This document shows, one piece after another, positions 31,178 to 41,366 of a stretch of 64,000 nucleotides of DNA (within the stretch, counting starts at the first letter, position 1; every line of letters starts with the position of its first letter). Source of the DNA: Globisporangium splendens (lineage: Eukaryota; Oomycota; Peronosporomycetes; Pythiales; Pythiaceae); contig VFIW01000115.1 of assembly GCA_006386115.1 (NCBI GenBank), forward strand, positions 62,001-126,000, written 5' to 3'. A program made the position numbers and the translations under genes. Under the pieces are notes generated by a model. That model was not told where the DNA came from. It did not search any database and worked only from the letters and a program-made list of their open reading frames with translations.

Positions 31178-32397
31178 ATGGAGGAGGATGCTCTGATGGC
31201 CGTGACGGGGACATTGCGCGCATCACGACGCTCGTGCAGCAGCAGCAAGAGGATGCGCGGGTGTTTCGACAGATTACGGAGGCCATCGAGTTGGCTGTGG
31301 AGGAAGGAGACGTCGAGATCGTCGAGCCGCTCTTGAACGCGATTTCCAACCAAGAACTCGAAGAGTCTCAGCAGGAGCGGCTTAAAAGCGTCGCCTACTG
31401 GCAGCAGCTTCTCGGCGTTGCATTGAAGAGCGGTGATGCCGCGACGCTCGATTGTGTGCTGACACGTGCGAGTCAATACGTCACTCTCGATTTGAATGCT
31501 CGAATTCCCACCTACAAGGAACCGCTGGTGTACGCCGTGCGCAGGCAGCTATTGGATCACGTGCGCATGTTGATGGCGCACGGCGCGGACATCACTGCGT
31601 GGGACGAGCGAGGACACTCATTGTTGCACGTGGCCGCTCCACATCGCGATTGTGTCGGACTCGAACCTCACGGGGCTGCTCTTCTCGCATTTCTCATCCA
31701 AAAAATGCCGGAAGAGATCGATACCATGAATGCACAAGGAGATACGGCAGCCCACGTCGCCGCTTTTCACGGCAGCGCTAACGCTGTGAAAGCACTGATC
31801 CAAGTCGGTGCGGATGTGAACCTTCGAAACCACGTACTCGAGTCCCCGCTCCATATCGCACTTGGAGCGGGTTCGAAGGAATTGATCGATACGCTAGTGC
31901 TTTCTGGGCACGCTGACGTGAATGCGCGGGGCGACGTTGGTAACACGCTGCTGGTGATTGGCGTCAAAAACTTTGAACGGGAGGACTCGCGAGACCGAGT
32001 TTGCGCGCTGGAGCTTCTGTTGCAGCATGGTGCGGACGTGAACGCGTTAAACGAACGCAGCAGTACAGCGTTGGCATCTGCGATCTTCCACATGGATGGT
32101 GGCGATGATTCGATCCCGTCGTTGCTCCTGCGCTACGGCGCCAATACGAATGAGGAGCTCCGCAATGGAGACACACCTCTGCACGTCGCGGCTCGTCGTG
32201 CCGTTAGCTTTGAGATGTGGAAGAATTTTCGGAAGCACGGCGCGGACCCATTCACGCAAAACGACGATGGAAAGACGCCATTGGATCTCTTGGGTGCGAG
32301 AGGAGACCAGCTGAAAACGCATATCATGGCATTCATCTCAGAGATGGAAGAACCGTCTTCCTCACCTCCGACAGCCAAGAAGTCGAGGCTCACATAA
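31178..32397 (+). CDS. Ankyrin-repeat protein (one-base frame break near the start)
   Basis: The main frame is open from 31057 to 32397 but has no ATG before the repeats. An ATG in fair context at 31178 (MEEDALMAVTG) is in a neighbouring frame, and one extra G in the run GGGG at 31207-31210 would join it smoothly to GDIARITTLVQQQ. So either the sequence lacks one base in a homopolymer or the gene is mutated. The protein of about 405 residues carries at least six ankyrin-type units (YAVRRQLLDHVRMLMAHGAD, NAQGDTAAHVAAFHGS, SPLHIALGAG, LELLLQHGADVNALN, DTPLHVAARR) and a basic tail. Ankyrin repeats mediate protein binding; the partner is unknown. It sits between hydrolase paralogues 1 and 2 and converges with the latter. 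Confidence 0.8.
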
Positions 32398-32908
32398 GAG
32401 ACATCTTCGAATCAGGGGCACACTTTCTAGGGCGATTCATTACAGTATGGGCTACGCATCTCTCAATTCGCGCAACGGTTGATCGGCAAGAGCGCGGCCA
32501 CACGTCATGACATCACTCTTCAAGGTTACATCTCTACAGTAGATGCTTGGTTGCAAAGCTTCAATTTGGTTGGAGCTGCTAGCATTTCCTTTCGCGATCC
32601 CTAACGCGCTGTGTTACCAAACTCGGAACGCCAGACTCACTTGATGGAGAATATGCACGACACGCAAGGATGGCTTCAAAGAACTGTAAATACCTGACGC
32701 TTTCATCTTCCTAGATGGCATCGAAGCAGTATTTCAACAAGAAACGCCAGCTTCTGGCAAGATACGACACTGCTTGCTGTAATGCTTTCTTATTGACTTT
32801 TTTTATTTTCTTTAATACTAGTACTACCCACATGCAAGACCAGAGCCACAAGGTGCTGTCCGTCCTCACTCTCCGCGCTTGTCGGCACTGCACTCATGTG
32901 CCCATTAA
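32398..32908. other. Intergenic region between convergent genes
   Basis: Shared 3' region of the ankyrin gene and hydrolase paralogue 2. No gene or notable repeat seen. Confidence 0.5.
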
Positions 32909-34105
32909 CTATGATGCGCTGGCAACTGGCATCTCGTCCAGATCAATGACCTCCTTTTTCTTAATCGTCTTCGTGAAATGCTTGGCTGCAAAAGTCGCGA
33001 TCTCAGCCACACCGACCTTGGCGTACGGAAGCAGCTCAGGCGGTGTCAATGGGAATACGTGGACCATGTTCTTGTGGATCGAGAATTCCATATTCGTCAC
33101 GCCATCTTCCTTGGCCTTGGCCATGAGCGACTCGGTCATGTTGAAGATGAAATCCTTCTCACCGATCTGCACGAGCGTCGGGGCGAGGCCACGCAGGTCG
33201 CATTGCGCTGGGGACGATTCACCGAAGGTCGCTGGGTTGAACGGTTCGTTGTGCAGCGCCTGGCGACTCGCCTCGGCAAAGTCGTACGAGAGAACGCAGT
33301 GGTCTGGCGGCACTTCGCCCTCAACAGGCGGCGTCATGTCAGCCATGGGACACATCGCGACGGCTGCGAGCGGCATGTACTCTGGGTGGTTCTTCTTGAG
33401 CAAGAGCATGGTTGCGAGCACGATGCCGCCGCCGGCGCTGTCCCCCATGATGATGATCTGGCTCGGCAAGATGCCCTCGACGTCGACGAGGTACTCGAGC
33501 ATGGCCACACAGTCGTTGTTCGGGATCGGGAACTTGTGCTCGGGCGACTTGCGGTAGTTCGCCAAGAAAAAGTCGACGCGCGGGTTCTCGATGTTGTGCG
33601 CCTCTCGGAGCTGCTTCACGATGCACTCGCGGATCTCACTCACCGGTCCGACGTACAGTCGCGGGCAAAAGATCGTGTACCCGCCGCCGTGGTAGTAGAG
33701 CACCACAAAGCGCTTGGCACCTTCCGTTGGCGTGTCCTTGGACGTGAGCCACAGGTGCTCGAGGTCGTTCACGACCACGGGCGTGACCTGCGTGTTGAAC
33801 TGGCGGCACGCGATGCCGCCGAGGAAATTGCCCAGTCTCGCCGTGAACGCGCGGTTCGCCTGTGCCGTCGCAGGCACCGTCATGGACGCGCCGTAGAACG
33901 CGAAGCCATAGTGCAGGAACGCGCGCGCGAGCTCGAACTGGAACGTCCACTCCGGGTAGCGGGGCTTGAAGCCGCGCGCGGCGTACTGGAGCGCCGTCTT
34001 GACGAGGTGGAACGTGATCGAGAGGCTGCAGCCGATCACCTTGTGGTACACGACGACCACAGGCGTCACGATCGCCAGCGCTGCGACGACGGCCGGCGAA
34101 AGCAT
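32909..34105 (-). CDS. HSL-type alpha/beta hydrolase (paralogue 2)
   Basis: A single-exon gene of 398 residues starting at an ATG (34105). The N-terminus is hydrophobic (about residues 4-40) and may anchor the protein in a membrane. Catalytic signatures are HGGGYTIF (oxyanion), GDSAGGGIV (nucleophile Ser), an Asp in the segment GEKDFIFN and His in NMVHVFPL. The C-terminal DLDEMPVASAS is unlike the others. GC content and third-position bias are much higher than in paralogue 1, suggesting stronger expression or an older stable position. The long open frame on the opposite strand is a by-product of this bias. An esterase/lipase role is secure at family level; the substrate is not. Confidence 0.93.
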   Translation of the reverse strand: MLSPAVVAALAIVTPVVVVYHKVIGCSLSITFHLVKTALQYAARGFKPRYPEWTFQFELARAFLHYGFAFYGASMTVPATAQANRAFTARLGNFLGGIACRQFNTQVTPVVVNDLEHLWLTSKDTPTEGAKRFVVLYYHGGGYTIFCPRLYVGPVSEIRECIVKQLREAHNIENPRVDFFLANYRKSPEHKFPIPNNDCVAMLEYLVDVEGILPSQIIIMGDSAGGGIVLATMLLLKKNHPEYMPLAAVAMCPMADMTPPVEGEVPPDHCVLSYDFAEASRQALHNEPFNPATFGESSPAQCDLRGLAPTLVQIGEKDFIFNMTESLMAKAKEDGVTNMEFSIHKNMVHVFPLTPPELLPYAKVGVAEIATFAAKHFTKTIKKKEVIDLDEMPVASAS

Positions 34106-34835
34106 GATGGAGCGCTACTGTTTGTATGGAAGCAAGGTCTCCGATAAACTGCGTGGGTGAGTGGAGATGGCGGAATGCGCACTAGTCCAACAGTGACGGC
34201 GCGAATGCGGAATGGGGCGAAAGGGAGAGGCGAAGCGCAAACCATGCAGGCGCGTGAACACACACGCACGCAGGCAGGCACATGAGCACTGGTCTTGAAG
34301 TCGAACGAGGCATCGACAGTCGCTCTTGCAGTGCGATGTCCTGACCGTGAGTCGCATGTAGCCAGTCGCGCGTGCGAAGGATGCTGATACTGTCAGAAGC
34401 GATATCCTGCTACACCTGGTGGTTGTAGGCTGTGCGACGAAAAGCGTTTGCTCCATTCATCAGCATTGCCTAAAACGGATTCCTTTGTCAAATGCTTGTA
34501 ACGAATGTATGAAGTAAGCGAGAATGGCTGACGTTTCCCCATCATTGAGTTGCACTCTTCCCTCTGTTTCGAAGTGTACCTCTTCTATTGCGGGTGTAGT
34601 TTGCATATAACACTACAATAAAGGCACCCTTTTGCAACTCTGCATTATCAGGGACAAGTGTGCTAAACTGAGCTAATTTGCGCCGTTCTTAGTAAAAACA
34701 ATCAGCAAATCGTTGGGAGGGACTGCTGAGAGGGAGCAAAGCTGTGACAATCCGGATAACCAAATTAGTGCATTCTGCGGACACTTGGGACTGCTGTACT
34801 CCTAAATATGCTCTCTCTGTCAGGCTAAAAAATGT
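34106..34835. other. Upstream region of hydrolase paralogue 2
   Basis: Contains the promoter of the minus-strand hydrolase and AT-rich spacer up to the hAT element. No gene is supported. Confidence 0.5.
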
Positions 34836-34843
34836 CAGTTTCA
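34836..34843. repeat. Left 8-bp target-site duplicate of the hAT element
   Basis: CAGTTTCA here is repeated at 39014-39021 directly after the right terminus. Eight base pairs is the normal hAT duplication length. Confidence 0.75.
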
Positions 34844-34847
34844 GGTA

Positions 34848-34863
34848 GAGGTGGCAACGTTAA
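34848..34863 (+). repeat. Left terminal inverted repeat of hAT
   Basis: GAGGTGGCAACGTTAA, matching the right terminus perfectly over 16 bases. Confidence 0.88.
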
Positions 34864-36271
34864 GATTAACCACCACTTAACTTCTTAACGTTAAGAAAAT
34901 TTTTGCACACTCTGAACTGACCCTCAACTACCTCACAACTCCCTCTCAACTTTAAACTGGAAAAATGTAAGCAGTGGGAATTGGTGTGGAGTACATCAGA
35001 CAATGACGAGAAGGAGAAACGGTGATACGAAAAGCCATTCTAGCTTCTGAGCATCGTTGTCCGATGATCTGACCATTGCAACCATCGTCCAAGTATGCAC
35101 CATTGACATCACCACCTTGCAAGGGCTTCCAATGACGAAGGTGGCCGCGACTAAGTCGGTCGAATCATCGTGCACCTGCTCGAGTCTCTATCGATCACTG
35201 AGAAAAGAACAAAATTGCCGTGACGACCGAAAAAATGATTGTGTGAGTGCGGGACATGATCTAGATGTTGGTAATTGAAGCGTTCGAGACGACAGGCAAG
35301 ATGTTTTTGCACCAGTCGGAGGGGTGAGAGCAGGTAACACGGCTAACAAGGTGGTGATCGTGAAGAAACAGAAATTTGCCACTGACACTGGCGATTTCCA
35401 AACTGCACGTGGCCACAATGCTATCTCTTAGTTGCTGTCGAGCGATCACTAATCGCCATGACTGAATCAGGAACAGTAAATACTCCAGACGGGTTAATTT
35501 GTGCTTCATGTCCGCATCATAATCAATTGGTTTTATCGCTCGCGTTCAGTAACTCGCCGATTAAGACTCTTGAGCTCCTTAATATGTTCAAGAACGATCC
35601 AGAATCGGAGCACACGGATCAATACAGTTTTCAGAGGCATCCGTGAATTTGAACGAGCCACTTAAGGGAAGCGAATGATTGCTTCTATTGAAATCGATGT
35701 CAACGAGCGGATACGTGTGAGAGAATGTCATTTCTGAGTTTTTGGTGATGAAGGTGATTGCTTTGTTATTATTGGTTTGTGGATAACGATGTGTCCTTGC
35801 CGCTCACGAGAGATTAGCTGTCCGTTGTGTTGTAAGACATGATGGCGGTAGGTTACATGCGGGGGAAAAACTTTGAGCTCCGCGACGTGCATATCATGAT
35901 CAAAGTAAGTTGTTTATCATTATTTCTGTGGTATTAAAACTTTTTTCGTCTTTTTGGCCATCGTAGAGAATTGAGCAAATGACACTCTAGCAGTGATCCA
36001 TGGCCAGCTTGACATTATTTACATTGTGTTTGAAGAGCAAAAGAATCTGATCGTCCGTGGCGATTTGTTTACCGGCATCTTAAATGGACACTGTTTGCCC
36101 CACTCTCTTTATCTTTATAAGGTGAGGTATATTTAGGTTCATCTTCGTGACCTACAATATCCATGTTTGCCCCACTCTCGTTGTGGCAAGCAGTGCAAAC
36201 AATCGAACTCTTCAAAGCCAACCTTAAAATTTGCATGTACTTACAGAATTAGAGTTGAAGTCGCACAGGTG
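34864..36271. other. Non-coding left part of the hAT element
   Basis: About 1.4 kb between the left terminus and the end of the transposase frame. It includes the subterminal inverted repeat at 34923-34952. Otherwise it is AT-rich with only short unrecognised frames. Confidence 0.55.
34923..34952 (+). repeat. Left subterminal inverted repeat of hAT
   Basis: Thirty bases starting CTCAACTACCTCACAACT, the reverse complement of 38898-38927 with two mismatches. Subterminal repeats are known transposase-binding sites in hAT elements. Confidence 0.75.
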
Positions 36272-38863
36272 TCATTTTCTATTTTTACAGTTCTCCGAAA
36301 TGAAAACGATATCCCTCACCAACTCTGGTGACAGCGAGCTTCGCTTCACTGTAACGACGTTGCCGCTCGTGGAAAATGCCCTCTCCGACGGGACACTCGT
36401 TGCGACTGCTCCCATCCACTTCCTCGCCAATTTACTCAGAAAAGGGTACTTGGAATGATTCTTCTTCCACCACGCATAAGGATCGTCGGTCTTTTTGACT
36501 GGTGCAATGTCCTTCAAATAGTTCTTGAGTTCTAAATCACACGCAACTTCCAATGGTGTCGTGTTACTATGGAGCAGCTCGTCGGAACCAAACACAAATT
36601 CATTCATGAAGTCGTCGGCTTCTTGAGGCATCGGAATCGGCGACAACAAAATTCGTTGAGTCCTTCGGTCAGAAACAGGTTGTTGTTGTTCCTCCTCTTG
36701 CGCGAGCACAACAGCACCGTTGACGAGCTTTTGTTTTGCGAGAGATCTGGTGGTGTCATTAAGATGTTTCATATTCTTCGCCACCCTTGGGTCTAAGAAC
36801 GAAACCCAGAGCAATTCACTTTGGTTGAGGTTAGCAAAGCGTTTGTTGAATAATTCAAGCACACGATTGCGACACTCCTGCATTAGCAAAACGGTTTGCT
36901 CGACGTACGACTCGCCACCAGCGGATGCCGCTTCATTGGCGAACAAATTTCGTTTCTGGAGTTGTGTTCGAATTGCACAGAGACACGGTATGACAAGCGG
37001 GAAGGTGGGGTAGTCTTGGCCACTGAGCAGTGTACTCGCCGCCGCAAAAGGAGCCAATAACGTCCAAAGTCACTTTATTGCTAACCAATCGGCATCTTTG
37101 GGGCGTACAATTTTGTTTCGTACATCGTTGAACTCTTTGAGGCCAGAATCGGAAGCCAAATATGCGAAGAATTTGCTTATCGCCGGTTGAAGCTTGATAA
37201 ACCGCTGAAGCATGTCCCAACAGCTATTCCAGCGCGTGGGGCAATCAACCTTGATATTGACAACCTGTTGCGGTGGGGTTTTTAGTAGTTCACGTTGAAT
37301 CATCACAAGTCGATCTCTCGCCTTCGGTGACCTGCGGAAGTAAGTCGCCAGTGACCGAAACCTCTGGACAATTTCGCGAACACTGTCCAGTGGACTGCGT
37401 TCAAGACTCGACAAAGTCGCGTCCAGATAATCGTCTAATTCACCAATTGCGAGATCTCGAATATCCTCCATTATTACGCGATCCTCAGCAGATAACTCAT
37501 CATCTTCTTCGTTTTCATTTTTGATCGCATCACCTTCATTTGCGATAATGGCAGCCCATACTGGAGCTTCTGCGGGTTGGTGTGATTTCATCTTCTTGAT
37601 TAACGCCCCTGACACGACGAGGTGGATTGAGTGTGCAACACCTGACATGTGGTCGACACCTACCAGGTCCCCAGCCAGCACCGCGTTCGATGCTCCATCA
37701 CGAAGTAGTTTGGTACAACGGATTGGGGGAAGCTCCCACCTGCGCATAATACCACCAATGGCGCGTGAAATGGCTTCACCATCATGGATTCCAGGAAGTT
37801 CCTCTACTTCGAGCGTCCAGCTCTTTGGCGAGAAGTTTTCATCCACGTAGTGGAGAGTGAGTGAGATGTAGCTGTGCACACTCCTTGCTGTCCAGATGTC
37901 ACTCGTCATAGAGTAGTAGTCGCAACCTTTGCGAATCGCGTCCTTAAGATGTTGGCGTAGGTCGGCTGCAATGTTGACAATTTCTTTGCGTAGCTGGGTG
38001 CGCTTGGGTATCTTCACTTTCACTTGGCCAAAATCCTCGGTGATGTATTGAATGTACTCGACAAAACCATCATCTACAACCATGGTCAGTGGTCGAAGAC
38101 TCTTTGCTATCCAAATGGCGAGGAGGGAATTGGCGCGCTTTTGCTCGGCATCAGCAATATCGCCCACTCACTTCTTCCTCTTCTTCTCTATTTTCTTTTT
38201 CTTGGCGACTGCAGCAAAGGAGCTTTTCAGATTGCGTTGGATGAGCTTCTCTTCATCTTCACCATCGTCTTCCACGTCTTCACAATCTCCATCATCTTCG
38301 TCAGTATGTCTCTTTTTATTCTCGAATTCAACCAGAACGTGCTTGTGATATTTAGTCATGTGATCCAACACGTGGTGATTTCCCACACGAAAGAAGATTC
38401 GGCATTTGCATTTGAGACAATACGCAAATTCGGCGTGCTCGTTCAGTAATTCGTGGTCAGCTAGGTACCAAACGTCGCTTTTAGCCGCCAGGTGAATAAA
38501 TTGCCACAATTTTTTCACTCTCTGCCGTCTCATCTTGAAAAGCCGAATCGGTGTTGGGATTTGTGCCACCGCTGGCTCAGGACCTATACTTCTGGTGCGA
38601 GCAGACTTCCCAGAAGGTTGTCGATGCTCCAAGCTTCTGGAGCGTACTGGCGGCAAACCAGACCGGTGACGCTCTGTGCTTCTGTCACCATTCTGTCGTG
38701 GCTCTGAGCTTCTGGTTCGAGCAATTACCCGGGGGGATTGTCGCCACCAGGGGGTTCCGCCGCGTGTTGGCGTCCGCGCAGCTGGTTGGTCATCTGCTTC
38801 ACTGGCGGGAGCGAACGCATCAACTGGCTGGCGAAGCTCATCTGGTAGCAAATGCTCTTCCAT
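36272..38863 (-). pseudogene. hAT transposase with BED zinc finger, two in-frame TGA stops
   Basis: One frame runs from the ATG at 38863 to 36272 and is broken by TGA at 38168-38170 and TGA at 37070-37072; there is no frameshift. The N-terminal part has Ser/Arg-rich repeats and a BED-type finger (YCLKCKCRIFF followed by HVLDHMTKYH). The middle part has the RNase-H-like core with acidic positions in TSDIWTARS and LLRDGASNAV. The C-terminal part has the hAT dimerisation region (PYAWWKKNHSKYPFLSKLARK, VPSERAFSTSG) with the third catalytic acid in PSERAF. Each stop could have come from a single C to T change in CGA. Transposase from this copy is presumably dead. An intron spanning a stop cannot be fully excluded but no convincing splice pair is seen. 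Confidence 0.9.
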
Positions 38864-38897
38864 TGTCACAACATCAATGGTTTGGTGGAGACAGAAG

Positions 38898-38927
38898 AAG
38901 TTGAGAGGCGGTTGTGAGGTAGTTGAG
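38898..38927 (-). repeat. Right subterminal inverted repeat of hAT
   Basis: Partner of 34923-34952 (28 of 30 bases). It overlaps the region just upstream of the transposase ATG, where transposase binding could also repress its own promoter. Confidence 0.75.
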
Positions 38928-38997
38928 AGGTATTTAAGCTCAACTCTAACACATTGTTAACTTTGTGTGAAAAGTGTGTTTGGTAACGTTAACTACG

Positions 38998-39013
38998 TTA
39001 ACGTTGCCACCTC
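38998..39013 (-). repeat. Right terminal inverted repeat of hAT
   Basis: Complement of the left terminus over 16 bases, followed directly by the CAGTTTCA duplicate (39014-39021). Confidence 0.88.
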
Positions 39014-39021
39014 CAGTTTCA

Positions 39022-39811
39022 AGTTCAAATGTTGGAACTGAACTCACCATCACCGTCAGTTCCACTGTGATCTAAAACCACAACTTGCTCAGCACAGAAA
39101 GGGTCCCTCAAAGCCAGGCGATTCCATTGCACTTGGTCTTTCTGCTCAGAAGCTCTGACATCAGCGCAGACGACACCTGTCACCTCAGTCACACGTGCAA
39201 AACGGAGGTCGCTTGGGTTGGCATTTAGGCACAATGCACTCGAGTCATCGAGAAAGCCGAAACAGCTGATTGAATATGACGCTGCAAGATACTCGAACAA
39301 TCGAACGAATGGAGTAAACCCCCATTGAGGCTCCGTTGTAGACAGAGTTCATTGTCGGACTCGGTGAGACTTGGCAGCTCCATTGTGTATTCGCGGACAC
39401 CTTTGTGATCTCCAACGAAAAACGCACCGTACCGTAAACAGAGAAATGGGCAATCGTTCACCTAGACGCGCGATTGTCGGCTGCCCGTCTGTCTCCTCTC
39501 ACAAGACAGCAGACCCGACACGCTTCGACCTCTTCATGACCATGTCTCGCATCATCAATATATAAAGGGTTAGATGTTTTGCAATATCAGTTTACCACTA
39601 TCTGTTCAAGTCGAGTCATTGGTATTTGCAGGAACGTATCTCAAGAAGCTATCCATTTCAACAGATCCCTTGTCCAGAGAGAACAGCGAAGAGAGACGGC
39701 GGCGACGGAACTTTAGGACCAAAGTGATCGACCACAATGCTCGCGCCAGCCATACATCCATCCCGCCCACATCCACATTAGAACTTTCCGTCGGTCGCTC
39801 GTTGCATCCCC
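39022..39811. other. Intergenic region upstream of the START/FYVE-like gene
   Basis: No gene supported. The last 250 bases are probably promoter and 5' leader; no clear Inr-FPR match was found. Confidence 0.45.
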
Positions 39812-41158
39812 ATGAAGTTCCCGCTGCCGCGACCGCTGTTCCCGCCGCTGCACCTGACGCCCGAGGACGCGGCGACGCTCGAGTCTGTCGCGCGGTTCTT
39901 CGTGCACGAGACCATGGTGCAGTACCACGAGCACCGCGTGACGAACGGTGGCGTCGTGGACCCCAAGCGCTGGAAGAAGCTCAAGCACCGCGACGACGTG
40001 CACGTGTATCGCGACCGCACGCACATGCCGTCGGCCAACTCGATGGCAGGCATGCGACCCACAACCGTGAGCACCAGCAGCATCGACTTTTCCGATGACT
40101 CGGCGGCTTCAGCTTCAGCCGCCAATGCCTTCAAAGAGGAACAGCAGAAGCGCGTGCCTGATATGCCTGTGCTGTTGACGGTGGGTACCATTGAAGGCAC
40201 CCTGGACGATGTTTTGTACGGCTTTTCGAGCCCCACACCCGAGGCCATGCAGATCAAGACGGCGTACGTGGGTGACGGCTTTGTGGACTGGATGCTGCTC
40301 ACGTCTCTGCTCAAGCCAAGCCCCGAGAACCCGTTCCGAGAGCTCAGCGTGCGTTGGAACATCAAAGGCCATCCGTTCCTGGTCGGCGCCGTCATGCGCG
40401 TGCGCGACAACGTCTACCTCGAGTCCATCGGGTTCACGGAGACACCTGAGGGCGAGCGCATCGGGTACACGATCCAACACTCGGTGGAGCTCCCGGAGAT
40501 CCGCGAACTCGAGGAGGAGATGCACATCATCCGCGGTAAAGTGTCCTTCTGCCACCTGTTCCGCCAGAAGGACGACAACGTCGTCGAGCTGTACGTGCGC
40601 GGCTTCGTGAGCGCCATGGGAGACGCGCCACCGAGCCTCGTCGCGATCACGGCCGCGGAGTTCATGGTGTCCATCTGGAAAAACATGCATTGCGCGCACA
40701 TGAAGAAGCTTGCGTGGATGGTACGCAACAGCGTCGGGTACTCGATCTTGGGCGACCAGGAGCGCTCGCCGATGACGGTGCAGCAGCAGAGCTGCGCTAT
40801 CTGCTTGAAGCCTCTGCGGTCTGGAGGCTTCAGTAGACGAATTAGCATGTCCTCAGCGAGCACTGTTGCGGCCAAGCACTGCCAAGTCTGCCGTCAGCGA
40901 GTGTGCTCGCAGTGCCGCATGGTGCACTCGATCTACTTTGCGTCGCCGCATGCCCATGGCCGCGTTGTGCGCGAAAAGCTCACGTTCTGCACCGTGTGTC
41001 TGCAGCGCGCACGCGAAATGGACGCGAAAGTCGTGGTCGTCGCGGAAATGGAGGAAGCCGAGCACGACTTCCCGCGCTTGTATTCGAGTCGCACGTGGAC
41101 GAGCTCGAGCTTGTCCATGATACCGTCCGAAGTCTCGTTCTCTGTCTCCGAGCCCTAG
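39812..41158 (+). CDS. START-like and FYVE-like zinc-finger protein
   Basis: A single-exon gene of 448 residues starting at an ATG (CCCCATGA). Residues about 115-300 form a START-like lipid-binding fold: a VGTIEGTLDDVLYGF opening, a central WNIKGHPFL strand and a C-terminal helix ITAAEFMVSIWKNM. Residues 328-396 hold eight paired cysteines (C328/331, 357/360, 365/368, 393/396), suited to bind two zinc ions as in FYVE fingers, although the basic RHHCR box is only KHCQVCRQRVC. Proteins with this pairing form a large family in oomycetes. A role in lipid sensing or membrane trafficking is inferred from the family. The C-terminus is Ser-rich. It lies between the hAT element and hydrolase paralogue 3, converging with the latter. 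Confidence 0.88.
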   Translation: MKFPLPRPLFPPLHLTPEDAATLESVARFFVHETMVQYHEHRVTNGGVVDPKRWKKLKHRDDVHVYRDRTHMPSANSMAGMRPTTVSTSSIDFSDDSAASASAANAFKEEQQKRVPDMPVLLTVGTIEGTLDDVLYGFSSPTPEAMQIKTAYVGDGFVDWMLLTSLLKPSPENPFRELSVRWNIKGHPFLVGAVMRVRDNVYLESIGFTETPEGERIGYTIQHSVELPEIRELEEEMHIIRGKVSFCHLFRQKDDNVVELYVRGFVSAMGDAPPSLVAITAAEFMVSIWKNMHCAHMKKLAWMVRNSVGYSILGDQERSPMTVQQQSCAICLKPLRSGGFSRRISMSSASTVAAKHCQVCRQRVCSQCRMVHSIYFASPHAHGRVVREKLTFCTVCLQRAREMDAKVVVVAEMEEAEHDFPRLYSSRTWTSSSLSMIPSEVSFSVSEP

Positions 41159-41366
41159 ATTTGTCCCGGTCTCTTGGAGTATGCGTGCACACAGCGCATG
41201 TGAACATTTCGTGTTCCTCGTAATGCGTTTGTAGTTTTCAGTAGGATATCTATTCAGTATATGGGCATTTCGTCGTGTGTCCCAGCACAAACCAATACCA
41301 AGATCATTTCGTGGCACACACTGCTGCCTATTGCCTCGTCACCATGCTGCCGTATCCGCAAGAGAG

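Larger units (their letters stand above)
34844..39013 (-). mobile_element. hAT DNA transposon with both termini, transposase inactivated
   Basis: About 4.17 kb bounded by inverted termini GAGGTGGCAACGTTAA (34848-34863 and the complement at 38998-39013) and CAGTTTCA duplicates. On the left, four bases (GGTA) lie between the duplicate and the inverted repeat. A second pair of 30-bp inverted repeats (28 matches) lies inside both ends. The right two thirds encode a hAT transposase with two in-frame stops. Confidence 0.88.

Noticed and set aside
32978..34147. Open frame of 389 codons on the plus strand opposite hydrolase paralogue 2
   Set aside because: Mirror of a conserved gene; no independent evidence.
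37070..38170. Recoding of TGA (for example as selenocysteine) in the hAT transposase
   Set aside because: No supporting element is visible, and transposase decay explains both stops more simply.
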